Under the pieces are notes generated by a model, which worked only from the letters and a program-made list of their open reading frames with translations, made no database searches and was not told where the DNA came from. Position numbers and translations under genes: made by a program. Of a stretch of DNA of 42,965 nt, positions 17,504 to 26,650 are shown piece by piece (the stretch's first letter is position 1; every line of letters starts with the position of its first letter). Origin of the DNA: an uncultured Flavobacteriales bacterium (lineage in GTDB: Bacteria > Bacteroidota > Bacteroidia > Flavobacteriales_D > Crocinitomicaceae). The stretch spans positions 1 to 42,965 of the forward strand of contig CAJXRM010000017.1 in NCBI GenBank assembly GCA_913059205.1, read 5' to 3'.

Positions 17504-17731
17504 TTAACAACAATTACGTCCATAGCTTTCTAACTCCTGGACTGGCGGGCAAGGAATAGATCCATAAGAACAATATACGCAACAATCTCCTTTTTTCGGT
17601 TTCAGTATTAATTTACAGTTTTCACATTCATAAAACCAAGAACAAGAGTCAGTTGACATAGTTTCTGATTTGGCATGATTACATGCAGGACACGTTAATG
17701 TTGATTGCAATATTATTTTTTTCATATCCAT
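17504..17731 (-). CDS. GDCCVxC domain protein
   Basis: 75 residues with twelve Cys. The signature GDCCVYC lies at 48-54, preceded by two knuckle-like pairs (CPAC at 14-17, CENC at 36-39) and followed by GSIPCPP and a terminal Cys-Cys. This is the GDCCVxC (seleno)protein family, in which some members carry selenocysteine in the motif; here all positions are Cys codons. Members are regularly encoded with MerT/MerTP-type mercury transport genes, as here (5 bp after merTP). The role is probably soft-metal binding in the cytoplasm, since no signal peptide is visible. The biochemical function is not established. Confidence 0.85.
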   Translation of the reverse strand: MDMKKIILQSTLTCPACNHAKSETMSTDSCSWFYECENCKLILKPKKGDCCVYCSYGSIPCPPVQELESYGRNCC

Positions 17732-17736
17732 CTCCT

Positions 17737-18339
17737 TTATTTACTTTCTATTATTGTAGCAGAATAACCAGTTGAGTTTATTGCCTTTTTTATTTGTTCT
17801 TGATTCGTTTTTGTTTTATCAAATTGAATGATCGAATTTCCGTTGGTGTAAGATGTTTTAATACTAACAATTCCGTCCAATTCATTCACTGCATGATCAA
17901 CATGGTTCTGACAAGCATCACAGGTCATTCCACTAATCGTAACTTCAATGGTTTCTACATTTTTCTTATTCTCAACTACTACATTTTGTGCATTATCAGT
18001 GAAAAATTTTCCAGAGTAATAGGGGAAACCAATCGATAACGCTGCGAATAATGTCATGCTAATTAGAAAGGTCTTTGTTTGATACCACTTTGGCGTTTGA
18101 ATTGAGCAACCGCAATCATCTTCTTTTTTAGGTTTGAAATGACTATACCATGCATAACCAATGGCTATTACAGCCAAAACTATGAGGTATGGACGGTAGG
18201 GTTCCATCCATGACATACTAGAAGTTGCGCCACCTGCACCTGCAATTGCCGCGATAACTGGAGGAATGCAACAAGAAGAGGCTGCAATGGCCGCAATCAT
18301 TCCTGTAAGCAAAGCTCCTTTAGGTTTCTTAGTACTCAT
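17737..18339 (-). CDS. merTP: MerTP: mercuric transport membrane protein fused to a MerP/HMA domain
   Basis: 200 residues. The MerT part has three membrane segments, with the transport Cys-Cys at 23-24 in SSCCIPP and a second Cys pair in CGC at 76-78. After a linker (112-130) comes an HMA/MerP domain with the metal motif GMTCDAC at 137-143. MerTP proteins import Hg(II) for a cytoplasmic mercuric reductase, but no merA is present in this window. The start codon overlaps the arsR stop codon (ATGA), so it is translationally coupled to the repressor. The metal could be mercury or another soft metal handled by the neighbouring exporters. Confidence 0.88.
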   Translation of the reverse strand: MSTKKPKGALLTGMIAAIAASSCCIPPVIAAIAGAGGATSSMSWMEPYRPYLIVLAVIAIGYAWYSHFKPKKEDDCGCSIQTPKWYQTKTFLISMTLFAALSIGFPYYSGKFFTDNAQNVVVENKKNVETIEVTISGMTCDACQNHVDHAVNELDGIVSIKTSYTNGNSIIQFDKTKTNQEQIKKAINSTGYSATIIESK

Positions 18340-18692
18340 ACCTTCTCTGTTTCTAATAATTCTAAGATTGGAATTAGTATTCCAGTTCCACTTGGATTCA
18401 GTGAATAAAAAATAGTTTGGCCCGTTTTGGTACTCGTTATAACTTCAGCATCTTTTAACTTTTTCAAATGTTGAGAAATTGCCGGAACGGTCATTTTCAG
18501 AACATCACTTAAATCGCAGGGGCACATTTTTTTTTCTGTAAATAGAAGGAATAGAATTTTCAAGCGAACTTCGTTTCCTGCTAAATTCAGTATTCTAGAT
18601 ATCTGTTCAATGTTAGTTTGAACGTGTTGTAAGTTTTTACTGCATTTACTTAACTGACCAATGTCGGCACTATCTCTTATGCAACTTTCCAT
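18336..18692 (-). CDS. CadC/SmtB-like ArsR-family metal-responsive repressor
   Basis: 118 residues, a winged-helix ArsR protein (GNEVRLKILFLL, TVPAISQHLKKLKDAEVI, QTIFYSL). Metal ligands resemble the alpha3N site of CadC: CPC at 57-59 in MCPCDLSD, plus N-terminal Cys4 and Cys17. It should bind Cd, Pb, Zn or Hg and release DNA. It heads the minus-strand mer-like operon and probably represses itself from the palindrome just upstream. The N-terminus MESCIRDSADI fits the family, so the start is well placed. Confidence 0.85.
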   Translation of the reverse strand: MESCIRDSADIGQLSKCSKNLQHVQTNIEQISRILNLAGNEVRLKILFLLFTEKKMCPCDLSDVLKMTVPAISQHLKKLKDAEVITSTKTGQTIFYSLNPSGTGILIPILELLETEKV

Positions 18693-18700
18693 AATTTGTA

Positions 18701-18728
18701 TTTAAGTGTTTGCTTAAACACAAATGTA
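18701..18728 (-). promoter_or_regulatory. ArsR operator overlapping the merTP promoter
   Basis: Two interleaved inverted repeats start 8 bases before the arsR start codon: TTTAAG-N6-CTTAAA at 18701-18718 and GTGTTT-GCTT-AAACAC at 18706-18721. On the minus strand a -7 box TACATTTG (complement of 18721-18728) directly adjoins the palindrome. This is the geometry expected of an autorepressing ArsR/SmtB operator. Confidence 0.65.
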
Positions 18729-18934
18729 GTGGTTTTTTAATTATAAATTTAAGTGATTAATAACGAATGTTTTACATCTGGATATTAATTTAGACTTTCT
18801 TAAAAAAAACATATTTTGAAGTCATTTTAAAAGAACTTGCAAACTAATTTTATACTGGTAGTTAAGGACGACAATTTGATTTTATTTTTTTTCTTCAAAA
18901 TAAAAAGTTTACATTTACGTTATTACGTTTAATA

Positions 18935-19393
18935 ATGCAGAACAAATTTTCATATAAAACAATGGCTTTATTCATGGCTTTTTTGATGTTTTCATCATCA
19001 ATAGGGTTCTCGATGGATGTTCATTTTTGTGAAAATCAAATAGAGAGTGTTAATTTCTTTGGAGACGCTGAGCCATGTGAAATGATGCAAGAGAGTATGA
19101 AAGGTCACTCTTGTTGCGAAGCCCCGAAAAAGGAAATTAAAAGTTGCCATAATAAAGAAATGGCAAAAGACAATTGTTGTCATAATGAATCATTTTCATT
19201 AAGCAATAGTGGGGAGCTAGAAACCTCTAGTTTTTCTTTAGTACAATTTCAACAGGTAATAACAGCTATCATAGTTCTATTCCCGAACATTAATGTTTTA
19301 AAGACATTAAGAAAGAAAGCCAATTACGCTTATTATAAACCACCACCTATTATTAAGGATATTTCTATCCTGATACAAGTCTTTCGTATTTGA
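18935..19393 (+). CDS. HYC_CC_PP family protein
   Basis: 152 residues. N-terminal hydrophobic segment (ALFMAFLMFSSSIGFS), then HFC at 30-32 (the HYC position), Cys-Cys at 60-61 and a further Cys-Cys at 81-82, many Met and His between, a second hydrophobic stretch near 105-118, and the terminal YYKPPPI motif. These elements define the HYC_CC_PP family of Bacteroidota, regularly encoded next to copper/silver RND genes. It is the first gene of the plus-strand block, divergent from arsR, with CusA starting 73 bp downstream. It is probably a periplasmic copper-binding protein. The function has not been shown. Confidence 0.8.
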   Translation: MQNKFSYKTMALFMAFLMFSSSIGFSMDVHFCENQIESVNFFGDAEPCEMMQESMKGHSCCEAPKKEIKSCHNKEMAKDNCCHNESFSLSNSGELETSSFSLVQFQQVITAIIVLFPNINVLKTLRKKANYAYYKPPPIIKDISILIQVFRI

Positions 19394-19466
19394 TTTATTT
19401 TTTTGATGATTTCCCTTCGCCTATGGTGTAAGGGCTATTTGTGTTTGTCAAAAAAATATTTTAAAG

Positions 19467-22400
19467 ATGTTAAATAATATTATCAAATTTTTTCTTGAGA
19501 ACAAATTAGTCGCATGGTTAATGCTTGGTTTGTTTATCATTTGGGGATTGGTTACTGCTCCATTTAATTTTGAATCGGATTACCTTCCAAGGGATCCTGT
19601 GGCTGTTGACGCTATTCCTGATATTGGTGAAAATCAACAAATCATTTTCACAAAATGGATGGGGCGTTCTCCGCAAAATGTGGAGGATCAAATTACCTAT
19701 CCACTTACTTCAGCTCTCCTTGGAATTCCAGGTGTAAAAAGTGTGCGAAGTAACTCGATGTTTGGTTTTTCTAGTATTTATTTAATTTTTGACGAGGATG
19801 TCGAATTTTATTGGAGCCGAAGTCGAATATTAGAAAAGCTCAACTCATTACCCGGAAATTTGTTACCAGATGGTGTTCAACCAACTCTTGGTCCTGATGC
19901 AACTGCACTTGGTCAAATTTATTGGTATACACTTGAAGGAAGGGATAAAGATGGTAATCCAACAGGCGGATGGGATTTACATGAGCTTCGAACAATTCAA
20001 GACTTCTATATTAAAAATGCTCTTCAGTCTTCAGGTGGAGTGTCTGAAGTTGCTTCAATCGGAGGCTTTGTAAAAGAGTATCAAGTCGATGTGAACCCAG
20101 ACAAGATGAAAGCCTATGGAATCACTCTTAATCAAGTGATGAAGGCTACTAAAGAAACTAATCTTGATATTGGTGCACAAACGCTCGAAATCAACATGGC
20201 TGAATACTTTGTGAGAGGGTTAGGTTATGTCGAATCAATAGAAGATATCGAGCAAAGTGTAGTGAAAATTGCCGACAATGTTCCTATTCGAATTAAAGAT
20301 ATTGCCACTGTTCATTTAGGACCTGCAACTAGACGTGGAATGTTAGATAAAGGTGGCGCACCAGCTGTTGGCGGTGTTGTAGTGGCTCGATATGGTTCCA
20401 ACCCATTAGAAATTATCAATAATGTAAAAAAGAAAATTGACGACATTAAAAGTGGGCTCCCTTCTAAAACACTTGCCGATGGAAGAGTGTCACAGGTGAC
20501 GATTGTTCCGTTTTATGACAGAACCGATTTAATCAATGAAACGATTGGAACTTTAGAGGAAGCCCTAACTTTAGAAATATTAATCACAATTATTGTGGTC
20601 ATCTTAATGTTGCTGAATCTAAAATCATCCTTGCTTATTTCGGCATCTCTGCCTGTAGCCGTTTTTATGTGTTTTATTGCGATGCGTTACTTTGGAATCG
20701 ATGCCAACATTGTTGCGTTGTCAGGTATTGCTATTGCAGTTGGGACAATGGTTGATATGGGGATTGTACTCACAGAAAGTATGATTACTCAGATGAAAAT
20801 CGCACCACCTGAGCAGTCTTTACAAAAGACCATTTATATAGCAACTATCGATGTTGCTTCGGCTGTAATTACAGCGGTTGCCACAACAATTGTGAGTTTC
20901 TTGCCCGTTTTCACTATGCAAGCATCCGAAGGGAAGTTATTTAGACCTTTAGCTTATACCAAATCTTTTGCTCTAATTGCTTCGATTATATTAGCAATAA
21001 CGGTGATTCCAGCTTTAGCTGTGCAATTGTTCAAATTCAAAAGTAAAGGTAAAACATCGAGTTATTTTAGTAACGGAGGATTGGTTCTGTTTTCTATAAT
21101 CTTGTTATTTACGTCATATTCCTTTTTCGGTTTTTTCGGTTTGGTTGTTGGGTTAGGAGGACTTATAAATAGTTTTTATAAGGACAAAAAATCAGAAATT
21201 TGGTTTGTTCGTTTTGACTATATCCGAAACATCATTTACGCGTTAATTGTTACGTGGTTATTAGCAAAAACGTGGATGCCACTTGGAGTGCTTAAAAGTG
21301 AATTTTCTAATTTCATGTTTGTCGCAATAATAATTGGTGTTTTAATCGGACTGTTTTATGTCATAATCCATTTCTATGAAAAGATATTACGCTTTTTAAT
21401 TGGCGTTAAATATTTATTCATTGGCTTGCTGCTACTTTTATTATTTGCAGGTTATTCTGTCTTTAAAAATACTGGTCAGGAATTTATGCCTTCACTGAAT
21501 GAAGGGTCATTTTTGTTAATGCCTACAGCGATGCCTCATTCAGGAATTGAAATGAATGAAGCAAACCTTCGATTATTAGACATGTCCGTTTCATCTATCC
21601 CGGAAGTTGAAATGGTAGTTGGAAAAGCAGGACGAGTTGAAAGTGCTTTAGATTCTGCTCCCATTTCTATGTATGAGAATATCATTTCCTATAAATCTGA
21701 ATATAAACTGAACAAGGATGGTCATCGAATCCGCTTTAAAGTGGATGAAAACGGAAATTTTGTACTGGATGATGAAGGAGAATTGGTTCCTGATGATGAT
21801 GGGGATTATTTCCGCCAATGGAGAGATCACATTAAGTCGCCTGATGATATCTGGACAGAAATTGTAAATGCAACCAAAATACCAGGCTTAACCTCTGCAC
21901 CCAAACTTCAGCCAATTGAAACTCGTTTAGTGATGTTACAAACGGGAATGAGGGCCCCCATGGGGATCAAAGTTAAAGGAACAGATCTTAAAACGATTGA
22001 AGAATTTGGCTTGCAACTTGAAATGTTTCTGAAGGAAGTGAAGGGTGTAAAAACATCAGCTGTTTTTGCTGAAAGAATCGTTGGGAAACCATACCTAATG
22101 CTCGATATTAAAAGAGACATCATAAGTAAGTACGGTCTATCGATTATTGATATTCAGAATCAAATTCAGACTGCGGTTGGTGGAATGGTGATGACTTCGA
22201 CTGTTGAAGGAAGAGAGCGTTATGGAATTCGATTAAGATATCCCTTAGAATTAAGAAATAATCCTGATAAAATTAAAGCAATTTATGTTGCATCGCCAAA
22301 TGGGCAACAAATTCCGCTGGGAGACTTGGTGGATATTAAATATGAACAAGGACCACAGTCGATAAAAAGTGAAGATGGATTCTTAGTCGGATATGTATTG

Positions 22401-23180
22401 TTTGATAAGATGGATGGTTTTTCTGAAGTTGAGTTAGTAAAAGCTGCCGAGGCATATTTTGACAGTAAAATAGAGGTTGGAGCATTAAAGGTTCCTACCG
22501 GTATTACGTACAAATTTGCAGGTAACTATGAACAACAAGTAAGAGCAAATAAACGATTGGGTATTGTACTCCCAATTTCTCTTGTGCTAATATTCTTGAT
22601 TCTATATTTTCAGTTTAAATCAGTGATTACTTCACTATTTGTATTCTCAGGAGTTTTTATCGCCTTTTCTGGTGGTTTTATTATGATTTGGTTATTCGGG
22701 CAAGATTGGTTCATGAATTTTGATTTTTTCGGAACGAATATGAGAGAGTTATTTCAAATGAGGCCAATTAATTTAAGCGTCGCCGTTTGGGTTGGTTTTC
22801 TTGCCTTGTTTGGTATTGCAACTGATGATGGTGTTTTAGTAGCTACATTTTTAAAGCAAAGTTTTAAATCGAATAAGCCTAATACGCTTGAAGAAATTAA
22901 GGAAGCTGTTGTAGAAGGTGGTTTAAGAAGAGTAAAACCTGCAATGATGACTACTGCGACAACAATTCTTGCATTGTTGCCAATATTAACCTCTACAGGA
23001 AAAGGCTCTGATATCATGTTGCCAATGGCAATTCCATCTTTTGGAGGAATGGTTTTTAATATGATTACCATGTTTACCGTGCCGGTGCTTTATTTCATTT
23101 GGCAAGAACAAAAATTTAAGTGGGAATTAAAGAGACCACAAAGTAGCAACTCAAAACAAATTGAAGATGAAAAATTGTAG
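19467..23180 (+). CDS. cusA: CusA-type Cu/Ag RND efflux pump
   Basis: 1237 residues, longer than E. coli CusA (about 1050) mainly because of an insertion of about 130 residues with extra hydrophobic segments at 530-650 between the two pump halves. The methionine triad that binds Cu(I)/Ag(I) in CusA is fully present by motif: Met685 in LLMPTAMP, Met735 in APISMYEN and Met823 in RLVMLQTG. The proton-relay Asp430 lies in GTMVDMGIV. This makes it a copper/silver pump, unlike the CzcA-type pump at 12493-16863. Its last codons overlap the start of the outer-membrane factor gene; the CusB adaptor is encoded about 6.5 kb downstream. Confidence 0.93.
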   Translation: MLNNIIKFFLENKLVAWLMLGLFIIWGLVTAPFNFESDYLPRDPVAVDAIPDIGENQQIIFTKWMGRSPQNVEDQITYPLTSALLGIPGVKSVRSNSMFGFSSIYLIFDEDVEFYWSRSRILEKLNSLPGNLLPDGVQPTLGPDATALGQIYWYTLEGRDKDGNPTGGWDLHELRTIQDFYIKNALQSSGGVSEVASIGGFVKEYQVDVNPDKMKAYGITLNQVMKATKETNLDIGAQTLEINMAEYFVRGLGYVESIEDIEQSVVKIADNVPIRIKDIATVHLGPATRRGMLDKGGAPAVGGVVVARYGSNPLEIINNVKKKIDDIKSGLPSKTLADGRVSQVTIVPFYDRTDLINETIGTLEEALTLEILITIIVVILMLLNLKSSLLISASLPVAVFMCFIAMRYFGIDANIVALSGIAIAVGTMVDMGIVLTESMITQMKIAPPEQSLQKTIYIATIDVASAVITAVATTIVSFLPVFTMQASEGKLFRPLAYTKSFALIASIILAITVIPALAVQLFKFKSKGKTSSYFSNGGLVLFSIILLFTSYSFFGFFGLVVGLGGLINSFYKDKKSEIWFVRFDYIRNIIYALIVTWLLAKTWMPLGVLKSEFSNFMFVAIIIGVLIGLFYVIIHFYEKILRFLIGVKYLFIGLLLLLLFAGYSVFKNTGQEFMPSLNEGSFLLMPTAMPHSGIEMNEANLRLLDMSVSSIPEVEMVVGKAGRVESALDSAPISMYENIISYKSEYKLNKDGHRIRFKVDENGNFVLDDEGELVPDDDGDYFRQWRDHIKSPDDIWTEIVNATKIPGLTSAPKLQPIETRLVMLQTGMRAPMGIKVKGTDLKTIEEFGLQLEMFLKEVKGVKTSAVFAERIVGKPYLMLDIKRDIISKYGLSIIDIQNQIQTAVGGMVMTSTVEGRERYGIRLRYPLELRNNPDKIKAIYVASPNGQQIPLGDLVDIKYEQGPQSIKSEDGFLVGYVLFDKMDGFSEVELVKAAEAYFDSKIEVGALKVPTGITYKFAGNYEQQVRANKRLGIVLPISLVLIFLILYFQFKSVITSLFVFSGVFIAFSGGFIMIWLFGQDWFMNFDFFGTNMRELFQMRPINLSVAVWVGFLALFGIATDDGVLVATFLKQSFKSNKPNTLEEIKEAVVEGGLRRVKPAMMTTATTILALLPILTSTGKGSDIMLPMAIPSFGGMVFNMITMFTVPVLYFIWQEQKFKWELKRPQSSNSKQIEDEKL

Positions 23181-24408
23181 AACCACAGTTACATTCTGTA
23201 TCGCTGTATTTGCATGCGGTTTTCAGACCGTTGCCCAATCCTTGGATTCTCTGCTTCAAATGGCAGTAGAAAACAATACAGAGCTAAAGGCTGTTGATTT
23301 GGAATACAAGTCGATTTTAGAAAAGCGTGATCAGGTGAGTCAACTACCAAACCCTCAAATTGGAGTTGGCGTGCCAGTACTTCGACCGGAAACAAGACTT
23401 GGGCCTCAAGTAATGATGGTCGGAGCTTCTCAAATGTTTCCTTGGTTTGGTACTTTGAAATCAAGAGAGGAGGTAATTGTTTCGATGTCAAAAGCAAAAT
23501 ACGAGCAATTGTCATTGATAAAGCTTGAGCTGTTTTATCAAATCAAAAGTGCATACTATCAACTTCATTTTTTTAATCAAAAGAAAAAAATAATAGGTGA
23601 ATACATCAAAATATATGAAACTCTTGAAAGTATTTCTCTTGCTAAAGTCGAAGCGGGACAATCCACATTAGCTAATGTATTAAGAATTCAAGCAAAGCTT
23701 CAAGGACTTGAACAACAACTATTAATTATTGAGAATCAAAAGATAGGTTTTGAATCAAAAATAAACGAACTAACAAAACGTCCAATTGGCCAAAAGATTC
23801 AGATAGATGAAACACTAGTGTTGCCAGTTTTGGAATATGATATAGCGTCATTTAGAGATAAGATTCAGTCCAATCATCCGATGATATTGCAAATTAACTA
23901 TCAAATTGAAGCTTCAAAAAATATGCTCGAAGAAAATTCAAAAATGAATAGTCCAATGATTGGGATTGGTGTTGATTATAGTTTAGTTGCTAAAAGAACA
24001 GATGCGAATCCGATGAATAATGGACGAGACATATTGATCCCGAAATTAATGATAAACATTCCATTGTATCGTAAAGCATATAAAGCAAAAATCAATGAAG
24101 AAAACTACATCCAACAATCTTTAGAAGTTAAAAAAGAGAATTTAACCGACAAGATGATAGGTATGCTATTTCGATTTAAAGCAGAATACGAAAATGGCCA
24201 ATTAGAAATAGATGTATATGAAAAGCAAACGGCAACTATGAGCATGGCTTATGATGTAATATTAGCCGAATACATTTCTTCAGGTAAAGGTTTTGAAGAG
24301 CTTTTAATGGTTCAGAATCAATTGCAAGATTTACAATTAGGAATATACGAGGCACAACTCAGGAAGAATAACGCTCAAGCAAATATTGAAAGAATAACCA
24401 ATTATTAA
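23167..24408 (+). CDS. TolC-family outer-membrane factor (CusC-like)
   Basis: 413 residues from the ATG that overlaps the cusA stop by 14 bp; a TTG two codons earlier is possible but less likely. Signal peptide cleaved near TVAQS. Long amphipathic helices with the repeat-like SLAKVEAGQSTLANVLRIQAKL and the second repeat AEYISSGKGFEELLMVQNQL are typical of outer-membrane efflux proteins. Its position right after cusA marks it as the exit duct of the Cu/Ag tripartite pump. Translational overlap suggests coupled synthesis. Confidence 0.9.
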   Translation: MKNCRTTVTFCIAVFACGFQTVAQSLDSLLQMAVENNTELKAVDLEYKSILEKRDQVSQLPNPQIGVGVPVLRPETRLGPQVMMVGASQMFPWFGTLKSREEVIVSMSKAKYEQLSLIKLELFYQIKSAYYQLHFFNQKKKIIGEYIKIYETLESISLAKVEAGQSTLANVLRIQAKLQGLEQQLLIIENQKIGFESKINELTKRPIGQKIQIDETLVLPVLEYDIASFRDKIQSNHPMILQINYQIEASKNMLEENSKMNSPMIGIGVDYSLVAKRTDANPMNNGRDILIPKLMINIPLYRKAYKAKINEENYIQQSLEVKKENLTDKMIGMLFRFKAEYENGQLEIDVYEKQTATMSMAYDVILAEYISSGKGFEELLMVQNQLQDLQLGIYEAQLRKNNAQANIERITNY

Positions 24409-24430
24409 TAACATATAAAAATAAAATAAG

Positions 24431-25042
24431 ATGAAAAAATCAACATTAATTTTAGGAATTGCAATAATGAGTATTGCAGGATTTACTGTACAATCTTGTG
24501 GAAATCAAGAAGGGAAAAATGTGGAAAGTGCAGCTGGACATGATAACAGTGATGGTCATCATGATTCTGATAAAAATCATGGACAAAGTTCTGACTCTCA
24601 TTCTAATGTCGCGAAAACGGGAAAGGATGAATTAATTAAAGATTATTTAGAATTAAAAAATGCTTTAACAAAAGATGATGAGAAAAAAGCAAGTAAAATA
24701 GCAGGTAAAATGGTTGAGACAATTCAAGGTTTTGATTCGGCTCCTTATACTGAAAGTCAACAATCAGAAATTAAAGATATTTTGGAAACTTCATTGGAAC
24801 ATTCAGAGCACATTGCAAAAAGTCCAATTGCACATCAAAGAGAGCATTTTAAAGATTTGAGTGTTGACATGATTGATTTAATATCGATAACTGGCAATTC
24901 AACTATGCTGTATCAGCAATACTGTCCAATGTATGACAACAAAAAAGGAGCTTCATGGTTAAGTGCAGACAGTAATATTGAAAATCCATACTATGGAAGT
25001 AAAATGCTAAGCTGTGGTAAAGTTGAAAAGGAATATAAATAA
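24431..25042 (+). CDS. DUF3347 lipoprotein with His-rich linker
   Basis: 203 residues. Signal peptide with lipobox (VQSC, Cys23), a His/Ser/Asp-rich linker (about 35-60), then a helical DUF3347 domain ending with the conserved block QQYCPMYDNKKGASW and YYGSKMLSCG. The same block closes the CusB adaptor at 29646-31439. The paired CPM...ML.CG suggests a periplasmic copper site. It sits 22 bp after the outer-membrane factor gene, so it probably buffers copper or passes it to the pump. Confidence 0.85.
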   Translation: MKKSTLILGIAIMSIAGFTVQSCGNQEGKNVESAAGHDNSDGHHDSDKNHGQSSDSHSNVAKTGKDELIKDYLELKNALTKDDEKKASKIAGKMVETIQGFDSAPYTESQQSEIKDILETSLEHSEHIAKSPIAHQREHFKDLSVDMIDLISITGNSTMLYQQYCPMYDNKKGASWLSADSNIENPYYGSKMLSCGKVEKEYK

Positions 25043-25073
25043 GTCAGTCAATTAAACTAAAAATTTTTTCAAT

Positions 25074-26633
25074 ATGAATAAAGTACTATTGTTAATCACG
25101 TTACTATCAAACGGTTGTTTTGGTCAAAATACAGATGGAGACAATTTATTTGATACTCCACAAGTTCATACTATTTACATCAATTTCTCTCAGGGCAACT
25201 ATTGGAGTTTGCTTACAAGTAATAAAGCTTATGATGATGCGAATGATTCATCGTCATACATTCCTGCGGAAGTAGTTCTTGATGGAATAACGGTTGATTC
25301 AGTTGGGATTCAGTTTAAGGGAAATTCGTCGTATTACAATTATCCTTCAAATAAAAAACCGTTTACACTAGATTTCAACGAATATATTTCAGGTCAAAAA
25401 TTTGATGGTTTAAAAAAATTAAATCTGAACAACATGTATCAAGATCCTGCATTTATGAGGGAAAAAATGTTTTTGGATTTTTGTCAAGAAAAAGGAATAT
25501 ATGGACCGCGTTCAAATTATGCTAAAGTTTATCTGAACGGCACTTATTGGGGACTATATTTAATGGTTGAACGAATTGACAAAACCTTTTTGAAGGATCG
25601 ATTCGATAATAAAGATGGTAATTTATGGAAAGGAGATGGCAGTGGTGCAGCATGTGCAAATTTAGAATATCATGGCTCGCTTCAATCTTATTATGATTGT
25701 TATGAATTAAAAACCAATGAAACTGCAAATGATTGGTCTTCATTAGTTGACTTAACGGATCAAATTAATAACACACCAGACGCAGTGTTTAGAGATTCTG
25801 TAGAAGCAGTCATGAATACAAATTCGTTTATTAAGGCTTGGGCTGCATATAATTTGTTTTGTGATTTTGATTCTTACCCTTATCGTTATACGCATAATTA
25901 CTATACTTATCAAAATAGTCTAACGGAAAATTTTGAGTGGATTGTATGGGATGTAAGTACGGCTTTTGGTCTTGATATCCCTATGACAATAACTCAAATA
26001 GAAAACATCAGTGTTGAGTATATTTCACCGATAACTACAGATCGTCCATTGGCAAATAGAATGTTAGCAAATAGTACATATCGTGATACGTATCTTCAAT
26101 ATATATGTTCTTATGCTAATAATGATTTTAATGCAGTGAATTTGGACCCAAAGATTGATTTATATTATAATTTAATCAAATCGGACGTGTATGCTGACCC
26201 AATGAAAATGTATACGGATTCAAATTTCGATGATAATATCAGCATGAATATAACCGTTGGGAGTACAAATTATCCTGGATTGAAATCATTTATTGTAAAT
26301 AGAAATATGAGTGTGATAAGTGAGTTAGCAAATCTTGGATATAGCAATTGTCCAGAAATCGGGTTAGGGTTAGAAGAGTTAAAATCTCAATATAATACTA
26401 TTATTTACCCTAATCCATTTTCAACAACTGCAACAATCAGTACAAGTTTAGCATTAACCGATGCGACTTTTACTGTGTATGGACAAAATGGTCAAATACT
26501 AAAAGTCATTAACAAAATTAACGGAAATGAGTTTGTTTTTGACAATTCGGATCTTCAATCTGGTTTTTATTACGGTGTAATTACTCAAAACAATCAATAC
26601 ATATCACACGTAAAAATGATAATTGAAAAATAA
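25074..26633 (+). CDS. CotH-kinase-like secreted protein with T9SS sorting domain
   Basis: 519 residues. Signal peptide (cleavage near CFGQ). The central domain matches the CotH family: IQFKGNSS, KKPFTLDF, LKKLNLNNMYQDPAFMREKM, YAKVYLNGTYWGLYLMVERID and WIVWDVSTAFG, the last carrying the DxD-like metal region of CotH kinases. Residues from about 440 are a T9SS sorting domain (IIYPNPFS... VKMIIEK). CotH proteins can be atypical protein kinases. Placement inside a copper operon, 31 bp after the DUF3347 gene, is unusual. It could be an inserted surface-protein gene. Confidence 0.8.
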   Translation: MNKVLLLITLLSNGCFGQNTDGDNLFDTPQVHTIYINFSQGNYWSLLTSNKAYDDANDSSSYIPAEVVLDGITVDSVGIQFKGNSSYYNYPSNKKPFTLDFNEYISGQKFDGLKKLNLNNMYQDPAFMREKMFLDFCQEKGIYGPRSNYAKVYLNGTYWGLYLMVERIDKTFLKDRFDNKDGNLWKGDGSGAACANLEYHGSLQSYYDCYELKTNETANDWSSLVDLTDQINNTPDAVFRDSVEAVMNTNSFIKAWAAYNLFCDFDSYPYRYTHNYYTYQNSLTENFEWIVWDVSTAFGLDIPMTITQIENISVEYISPITTDRPLANRMLANSTYRDTYLQYICSYANNDFNAVNLDPKIDLYYNLIKSDVYADPMKMYTDSNFDDNISMNITVGSTNYPGLKSFIVNRNMSVISELANLGYSNCPEIGLGLEELKSQYNTIIYPNPFSTTATISTSLALTDATFTVYGQNGQILKVINKINGNEFVFDNSDLQSGFYYGVITQNNQYISHVKMIIEK

Positions 26634-26650
26634 ATAACCAAAAGTAGAAG

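Noticed and set aside
18668-18692. Adapter-like sequence at the start of arsR (CTATCTCTTATGCAACTTT) and protein start MESCIRDS, similar to the artefact MCIRDS
   Set aside because: It differs from the Nextera mosaic end at several positions, the reading continues into a promoter and operator, and MESCIR plus Cys ligands fit the family. It is a coincidence.
22754-23071. 105-residue antisense frame in cusA
   Set aside because: A shadow of the strongly conserved cusA coding strand. Similar antisense frames occur throughout the other large genes.
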